DNA of 64,000 nt from Paracoccus albicereus (lineage in GTDB: Bacteria > Pseudomonadota > Alphaproteobacteria > Rhodobacterales > Rhodobacteraceae). The notes below the pieces were generated by a model. The model did no database searches and was not told the origin of the DNA. It saw only the letters and a program-made list of their open reading frames with translations. Positions 58,988-64,000 of the stretch are shown here, piece by piece. Within the stretch, counting starts at the first letter, position 1, and each line of letters begins with the position of its first letter. Location: contig NZ_JAKZEU010000002.1 in NCBI RefSeq assembly GCF_024359525.1, forward strand, positions 930,001 to 994,000, in the 5' to 3' direction. Both the position numbers and the translations under genes were made by a program.

Positions 58988-59926
58988 ATGGCACAGAAGA
59001 TCATCATCGACACCGATCCAGGACAGGACGACGCCGTGGCGATCCTGCTGGCGCTGGCGAGCCCGGAACTCGACGTTCTGGGTCTGACAGCCGTTGCCGG
59101 CAACGTGCCCCTGTCGCTGACAGAGGCGAATGCACGCCGCATCTGCGAGCTGGCCGGGCGCAGCGACCTGCCTGTCCATGCCGGCTGCGACAGGCCGATG
59201 GCCGGCGATCTGGTGACAGCCGAACATGTCCACGGTCAGACCGGTCTGGACGGTATCGCGCTTCCGGACCCGACCATGCCGCTTGCTGACGGTCACGCCG
59301 TCGATTTCATCATCGACACGCTGCGCCGCGAGGAACCTGGCTCGGTCACGCTGGTGCCGATCGGTCCGCTGACCAATATCGCGACCGCATTCGAGCGCGC
59401 ACCCGACATCGTGTCGCGCGTCGCCCGCGTTGTCCTTATGGGCGGCGCCTATTTCGAGGTCGGCAACATCACGCCCGCGGCAGAATTCAACATCTACGTC
59501 GATCCCGAAGCCGCCGCGATCGTCTTCGCCTCGGGCGTGCCGCTGACGGTCGCCTCGCTCGACGTGACGCACCGTGCGCTGACGTCGCGCGAATGGGTCG
59601 AGGCCATGCGATCGCTGCCGAACAGATGCGGCCCCGCGGTCGCGGGCTGGACGGATTTCTTCGAGCGGTACGACCGCGAGAAATACGGCAGCCTCGGTGC
59701 CCCCTTGCACGATCCCTGCGCGATCGCCTGGCTGATCCGACCGGAATTGTTCGAGGGGCGCGAGATCAATGTGGAGATCGAGACCGAAGGCCGTTTCACC
59801 CGCGGCATGACCGTCGCCGATTGGTGGCGAGTGACAGGCCGCGATGCCAATGCGCTGTTCCTGCGCGAAGTGGATCGCGACGCGCTTTTTGCGCTGCTCT
59901 CCGACCGGATCGCGACGCTGCCCTAG
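58988..59926 (+). CDS. Inosine/uridine-preferring nucleoside hydrolase
   Basis: Cleaves ribonucleosides to base and ribose, 312 aa. The calcium-binding DTDPGQDDA cluster is at residues 8-16. Other signatures are TAVAGNVPL, VHAGCDRP, LVPIGPLTNIA, VLMGGAYFEVGNITPAAEFNIYVDPEAA and PLHDPCAIA. The IU-NH or RihA-C type cannot be resolved. Ribosome site GGAGG precedes ATG 58988. The stop overlaps that of the convergent skp gene (CTAG). Confidence 0.93.
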   Translation: MAQKIIIDTDPGQDDAVAILLALASPELDVLGLTAVAGNVPLSLTEANARRICELAGRSDLPVHAGCDRPMAGDLVTAEHVHGQTGLDGIALPDPTMPLADGHAVDFIIDTLRREEPGSVTLVPIGPLTNIATAFERAPDIVSRVARVVLMGGAYFEVGNITPAAEFNIYVDPEAAAIVFASGVPLTVASLDVTHRALTSREWVEAMRSLPNRCGPAVAGWTDFFERYDREKYGSLGAPLHDPCAIAWLIRPELFEGREINVEIETEGRFTRGMTVADWWRVTGRDANALFLREVDRDALFALLSDRIATLP

Positions 59927-60666
59927 TTTTCCGGCTGGGGCTCGGTCGTGGCGGCCTCGGAAGGCAGGTTCAGCGGAGAGTTTTCCGCACCATCACCCAG
60001 TTCAGCGTCGATCCGGGCGATCAATTCTTCGGTGATGTCGATCTGGTCGACAGACACGAAGACAGTTCGGCGGTCCAGGACGGCGACCGCACCACGTTCC
60101 TGCATCAGCGTCCCCATCAGGGGCAGCGCGGCTTGATAGAAGGCGTTGCGATCCGCCTCGGCCCTCGCGTTCAGATCGGCGACAGCCTGCGCCCGCTCGC
60201 GGCGGATGGTGGTGGCACGGCTGTCGAACGCTTCCGCCCGCTGGCGGAAGACCGCCGGGTCCAGATCGGGGCGTTCAGCGGTGAGCGCCGCTTCTTCGTC
60301 CGACAATTGCCGCGCAAGGCGATCGTTTTCGGCCTGCAGGGTGCTGCCTTGTGCCTCCAGTTCCGTCTGCACGCGCTTGCCCCAGATCGAAGCGCCGAAA
60401 AGCGCATCCGCATCGACACTGAGAATGGGTGAAACCATGTCGCCGTCATCCGCAGCCCCCTCGATCGTCTGGGAGGGCAGGCCAGCGGCGGGATCAGCGG
60501 GGGCCTGCCCCTCGGGCACGTCGTCCAGCGGCGGGTCCGGCAAGGTCGGATCTGGCAGCAGACTGTCCGCCGGGCTTGGCGCGCTTTCCTGCGCGGAAGC
60601 TGCCCCGACCGAAACCAGCGTGACGATCGCCAGTGCGGCGAGCGGCGCCTTGACCGCCGCGCGCAT
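59923..60666 (-). CDS. OmpH/Skp family periplasmic chaperone
   Basis: Holds unfolded outer-membrane proteins on their way to BamA. It has 247 aa, longer than E. coli Skp (161). Signal peptide 1-25, then a Pro/Asp/Ala-rich stretch (26-75), an OmpH domain with a long helical coiled coil (about 80-205: RVQTELEAQGSTLQAENDRLARQL), VAVLDRRTVFVSVDQIDIT and an acidic tail. The ATG overlaps the bamA stop, so it is translated with bamA. The fabZ-lpxA genes that often follow are not there. Confidence 0.88.
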   Translation of the reverse strand: MRAAVKAPLAALAIVTLVSVGAASAQESAPSPADSLLPDPTLPDPPLDDVPEGQAPADPAAGLPSQTIEGAADDGDMVSPILSVDADALFGASIWGKRVQTELEAQGSTLQAENDRLARQLSDEEAALTAERPDLDPAVFRQRAEAFDSRATTIRRERAQAVADLNARAEADRNAFYQAALPLMGTLMQERGAVAVLDRRTVFVSVDQIDITEELIARIDAELGDGAENSPLNLPSEAATTEPQPEN

Positions 60667-62966
60667 CAGAACTGGGTCGAAATCGTCAGATCGAACGCCT
60701 GTTCTTCGTCATAATCCTCTTTCTTGAGGGGTTTGGCGAAGTTGAAGCGCAGTGGTCCGATCGGTGTCGTCCAGAAGACCGAGACGCCGACGGCCGCGCG
60801 GATGTTCATGCTGTCGTCGACCTCGACGCCGTTGGTGCCGACCGTGTCGCCGAGGCTCCAGATCGAGCCGGCATCGGCGAAGACGCCGCCGGTGATCCCG
60901 TATTCCTCTGGCAGTCCCAGCGGGAACTGTGCTTCCGCGCGGACCGCCCAGAAGTATTCACCGCCGAGTGCGTCCTGGTTCTCGGCTTCCAGATCGCGGG
61001 GGCCGATCCCATTGGGTTCGAAGCCACGGATCTTGGAGCCGTTACGGTAGCGGTCGATCACCCGCGAGGATTCGTCGCCGTAGGTATACAGCGCACCGGC
61101 CTCAACCTCCGCGCGCATCACGACCTCTTCACGCCAAGCGCGGCTCTCGACGCCGGCAAGCAGCGTGGAATTGACGTTCTCGACGTCGCCGCCAATCCCG
61201 GCAACATCCTGCGAGAAGCGGAAGCGATAAGCCGTCAGCGGATCAAGTCGCGTGATGCGGCTGTCATAGGTATAGCTGTAGCCCAAGGACGAGGTGACGA
61301 GCCCGCCTTCTTCGCGCTGAAGGATTTCGGAGCTGTCCTCGGTGACGTTCAGGATCGTGTCCTTGCTTGCGCGGTAGCGCAGCTCGAGCCGGCCGTTTTC
61401 CGACACGGGAAACTCGATCCCGCTCGAGAAACCGACGCGCCGCGTGTCGTAGCGGGCGAAATCGTTGTCGGTCGTGATGTAGAAGGTCGAGAAATTGAAC
61501 CGCAGGTCGCGGCCCAGGAAATAGGGCTCGCTGAACCGAAGTTCAGCCGACTGGCTTCCGCTGACAGTCGAGAAGCCCAGCGACACTTCCTGGCCCCGAC
61601 CAAGGAAGTTCCGTTCTGACAGCGAGGCGTTGAAACCGACCCCGTCACTTTGTCCGTAGGACGCCCCGAAGCTGAGCGAACCGGTGGGCTGTTCCTCGAC
61701 GTTGACGTCGACGATCACCTGTTGATCGCTGGTGCCCTGACGGGTCTCGACCTGCGCGTCGCTGAAATAACCCAGCGCGCGGATGCGTTCGGCCGAGTTG
61801 CGGATTTCGCGCGGATTGAAAGGGTCGCCCTCGACCGTGCGGAACTGGCGTCGGATCACGCGGTCGAGCGTCGTGGTGTTGCCCTCGATGTCGATGCGTT
61901 CGACGAAGATACGCGGGCCGCGTGTCAGCACGAAGGTCAGATCGAGCGTGCGGTTGTCGAGGTTACGCGTGATCTGCGGCTCGATACTGACGAAATCATA
62001 GCCCTGCTGAAGCGCGACCGTCTCCATCCGACGGATGGTGTTGTCGATGACCGAAGGGTTGTAGACCTCGCCCCGCCGAACGCGGTTCTGCGCCTGGAAC
62101 TGTGCTGCGTCGATGCCGGGGATTTGCGACACCGTGGTGACGTTACCGAACCGGAAGCGCTGCCCTTCCTGGATGTTGAAGGTCACGTAGAACGCATCGC
62201 GTTCGCGCGTGATCTCGGGCGCGATGGCCTGGACCCGGAAGTCGGCATAGCCACGCGAGCGATAGAAGTCGGTCAGCAGCTGCTGGTCCAGTGGGATGCG
62301 ATCAGGCTGAAACGTGTCCGAGCGGATGAAGCGGCGCAGGATCCCAGCCTGCTTGGTCTCCAGCACTTGACGCAGGCGGCGATCCGAAAACGCGCGGTTG
62401 CCCGTGAAGCCGATGCGCTCGATCTCTGTCAGGTCGCCTTCGCGGATCTCGAAGACCAGATCGACGCGGTTGCCGTCGCGGCGAATGATGCGCGGATCGA
62501 CCCGCGCGGCCAGCCGCCCTTCGGATGCGTAAAGCCGCGCGATCGCGTTGGCGTCGGCCAGCGCCTGGCTTGGTTGATAGACCCGCCGAGACTGCGACTG
62601 AACCACCGAAGCAAGACGTTCATTATTCAGGCGGCGATTGCCCTCGAAGTTGATGATGTTGACCGTCGGATATTCCTGAACCCGGATCACCAGCGTCGAT
62701 CCTTGCGGGATAACCTCGACCGTTTCGAACAGGCCCGAACCCAACAGACGTTGCGTGGCGTCGTTCAGCTCGCCCGCCGAAACCTCCTGCCCGCGCGCGA
62801 CGTCGGCATAGGACAGGATCGTCTCGGGCTCGATCCGCTGCGCGCCTTCGATCTGAACATTGCTGAACTGATAGGCCGAGGCGGGGGTCGCGACCATTCC
62901 CGCCGGCGTCGCCAGCGCCAGTATCAGGGCAAGCGCCGTGGCCTGCTTACCGTGTTTCCGTGTCAT
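60666..62966 (-). CDS. bamA: Outer-membrane assembly factor BamA
   Basis: Omp85 protein of 766 aa that inserts beta-barrels into the outer membrane. Signal peptide 1-31, five POTRA domains (about 33-425), then a 16-strand barrel ending in the aromatic F at the C-terminus (ISTQF). The conserved loop-6 RGF (KIRGFEPNGIGPRD) is present. ATG 62966 has a ribosome site of the GGGG type. It lies between rseP and skp, which is the normal alphaproteobacterial order. Confidence 0.97.
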   Translation of the reverse strand: MTRKHGKQATALALILALATPAGMVATPASAYQFSNVQIEGAQRIEPETILSYADVARGQEVSAGELNDATQRLLGSGLFETVEVIPQGSTLVIRVQEYPTVNIINFEGNRRLNNERLASVVQSQSRRVYQPSQALADANAIARLYASEGRLAARVDPRIIRRDGNRVDLVFEIREGDLTEIERIGFTGNRAFSDRRLRQVLETKQAGILRRFIRSDTFQPDRIPLDQQLLTDFYRSRGYADFRVQAIAPEITRERDAFYVTFNIQEGQRFRFGNVTTVSQIPGIDAAQFQAQNRVRRGEVYNPSVIDNTIRRMETVALQQGYDFVSIEPQITRNLDNRTLDLTFVLTRGPRIFVERIDIEGNTTTLDRVIRRQFRTVEGDPFNPREIRNSAERIRALGYFSDAQVETRQGTSDQQVIVDVNVEEQPTGSLSFGASYGQSDGVGFNASLSERNFLGRGQEVSLGFSTVSGSQSAELRFSEPYFLGRDLRFNFSTFYITTDNDFARYDTRRVGFSSGIEFPVSENGRLELRYRASKDTILNVTEDSSEILQREEGGLVTSSLGYSYTYDSRITRLDPLTAYRFRFSQDVAGIGGDVENVNSTLLAGVESRAWREEVVMRAEVEAGALYTYGDESSRVIDRYRNGSKIRGFEPNGIGPRDLEAENQDALGGEYFWAVRAEAQFPLGLPEEYGITGGVFADAGSIWSLGDTVGTNGVEVDDSMNIRAAVGVSVFWTTPIGPLRFNFAKPLKKEDYDEEQAFDLTISTQF

Positions 62967-63003
62967 GTCCGCCCCTTCCGTTCCGACTGGTCCAGCCTCG
63001 GAT

Positions 63004-63026
63004 GGCCGCTTCGGCGGCCTGTTTTT
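63004..63026 (+). terminator. Plus-strand intrinsic terminator between rseP and bamA
   Basis: GGCCGC-TTCG-GCGGCC, a perfect 6-bp stem with a stable UUCG loop, runs into TGTTTTT. It is oriented against both flanking genes, which are on the minus strand. Confidence 0.6.
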
Positions 63027-63077
63027 CCGAAAACCTGTATCCTTAACGGAGCGGCACTGTCAAAACGGAACGCAGCC

Positions 63078-64000
63078 TCAGGGACACAAAATATCGTTCG
63101 TGAGACCGAAAATCATCAACATGAGGACCGCTGCAAGGCCGATCGAGGTCAGCAGATTTAGTGCGCGGTCCGACGGCGGACGTCCGGTGACGGCTTCGAA
63201 GGCGTAGAACATCAGGTGGCCCCCGTCGAGCACGGGGATCGGCAGCAGGTTCAGGAAGCCGATCGCGGCGGACAGGACCGCGATCCACCACAGGAAATCG
63301 GCGCCCCCCGCACTGGCCGCATGGCCGGTGCTTTCGGCGATGCTGATCGCGCCACCCAGGTTGCAGGTTCCGATCTGCCCCGAAATCATCGCCCACATCC
63401 CAGACAGGGAACCGGTGATGATCGACCAGGTCTGCGTCACGCCCAGCCACAGCGCCTCGAACGGGCCGGCCTGACGCGTTTCCGGCGTCATGTAGCTTTG
63501 CCCACCGGTGACCCCGATCATCCAGCGCTGTTCATAGCCACCATCGGCGACGGGAAAATCCTGCTGACGCGGGACCAGGGTGAAGGCCATCGTGCCGCTG
63601 CCGGGCCGCCACACGTCCAGCGACAGCGGCTCACCTGCCGCGGCTTCGACACGGTCGCGCAGTTCGGAAAACCGCGTCAGCGGCGTGCCGTCCACCGCCA
63701 CGATGACATCGCCCGCGCGCAGCCCGGCATCGGCAGCGGCAGAGCGCGGCGCGACACCGCTGACCCGGGCCGGCATCGGATCCGGGCCGGTGACGGTGAT
63801 CTCCGATCCGTCGCGCAGCACGCGCCAATCGTGACCCGCGGCCGGCGGCAGATCCTCGACCAGTGCGTAATAGGATGACCAGTCCTCGACCGGACGGCCG
63901 TCGACGGCCAGCACCGTATCGCCGGGCTGCAATTCGTTGACCACGCCCGGGGGCGCGTCGGTGATGCCGCCGATACGAACGGTTTCCGTGGGAAGTCCCT
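63078..64000 (-). CDS. rseP: RseP site-2 protease, N-terminal part outside window
   Basis: Membrane zinc metalloprotease that cleaves anti-sigma factors after DegS-type cuts. About 307 codons of the C-terminal part are in view. They carry PDZ sequence (GDTVLAVDGRPVEDWSSYYALV and AGDVIVAVDGTPLTRFSELRDRV), the C-terminal zinc-associated motif LLPIPVLDGGHLMFYAFEAVTG and two membrane helices. The N-terminal HEXGH helix lies past base 64000. A 111-base gap with an opposing terminator follows before bamA. Confidence 0.92.
   Translation of the reverse strand, partial: GLPTETVRIGGITDAPPGVVNELQPGDTVLAVDGRPVEDWSSYYALVEDLPPAAGHDWRVLRDGSEITVTGPDPMPARVSGVAPRSAAADAGLRAGDVIVAVDGTPLTRFSELRDRVEAAAGEPLSLDVWRPGSGTMAFTLVPRQQDFPVADGGYEQRWMIGVTGGQSYMTPETRQAGPFEALWLGVTQTWSIITGSLSGMWAMISGQIGTCNLGGAISIAESTGHAASAGGADFLWWIAVLSAAIGFLNLLPIPVLDGGHLMFYAFEAVTGRPPSDRALNLLTSIGLAAVLMLMIFGLTNDILCP

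Overview
The window is a 64 kb piece of a GC-rich alphaproteobacterial chromosome. It most likely comes from the Rhodobacteraceae, near Paracoccus or a related genus. The assignment rests on several things: rseP-bamA-skp and murA-DUF2948-hisD-UPF0262 gene blocks, a trpGD / trpC-moaC-moeA-lexA block, a fused ATP sulfurylase/APS kinase, DUF1150 and UPF0262 proteins, a GAAC-N7-GAAC SOS box in front of lexA, a VPLPA-type C-terminal sorting signal and a folate-domain protein that looks like part of a split methionine synthase. No insertion sequence, prophage, plasmid module or CRISPR array was found. Nearly all genes are core metabolism, with a few accessory genes set between them.

Layout. 1-4.3 kb: the end of a TctC-type transporter binding protein, then divergent katG/oxyR with an OxyR-like palindrome between them, and tRNA-Pro. 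4.4-9.5 kb: a DUF192 protein coupled to a double cold-shock protein, pdxH, fabI, a LysE exporter, gpt and a low-complexity PRC-barrel protein. 9.5-21.8 kb: tryptophan and molybdopterin block. trpE-ppiD lie on the minus strand and trpGD on the plus strand. ung and an exosortase-type surface protein separate trpD from trpC-moaC-moeA, and lexA follows with its own SOS-controlled promoter. 21.8-26.8 kb: phosphatase, UPF0262, hisD, GNAT, DUF2948, murA, a small basic protein and tRNA-Thr. 26.9-33.2 kb: Nudix-purK-purE, DUF465, a small heat-shock protein with a possible RNA thermometer, DUF1150, a beta-propeller protein with a DHA2 exporter, and a glycosyltransferase.

33.2-38.5 kb: sat-cysC preceded by an attenuator-like leader, rpmG, an OYE-type flavoprotein divergent from an ABM-domain protein, and a PAS protein. 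38.5-43 kb: RNase P RNA and gyrA transcribed from facing promoters, then an AI-2E family permease. 43-49.3 kb: an MscS-type channel with cysK, a bacterial voltage-gated sodium channel one base after pyrH, then miaA. 49.4-52.7 kb: an AraC regulator convergent with a one-carbon cluster (PF13769-like small protein, MetF-like reductase, methyl-THF:corrinoid methyltransferase). 52.9-64 kb: ppx/gppA-rlmE, a GAF protein, an ABC-F ATPase, an iron-binding periplasmic protein, a nucleoside hydrolase, and the outer-membrane block rseP-bamA-skp, cut by the window end.

No wholly new multi-gene system is evident. The observations most worth following are the mutually exclusive hairpins in the sat-cysC leader, the pyrH-linked sodium channel, the possible heat-sensing leader of the small heat-shock gene, the rearranged trp cluster with an operator-like repeat over the trpC promoter, and the one-carbon cluster. 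Function calls come from motif and family recognition by eye. No database search was run.
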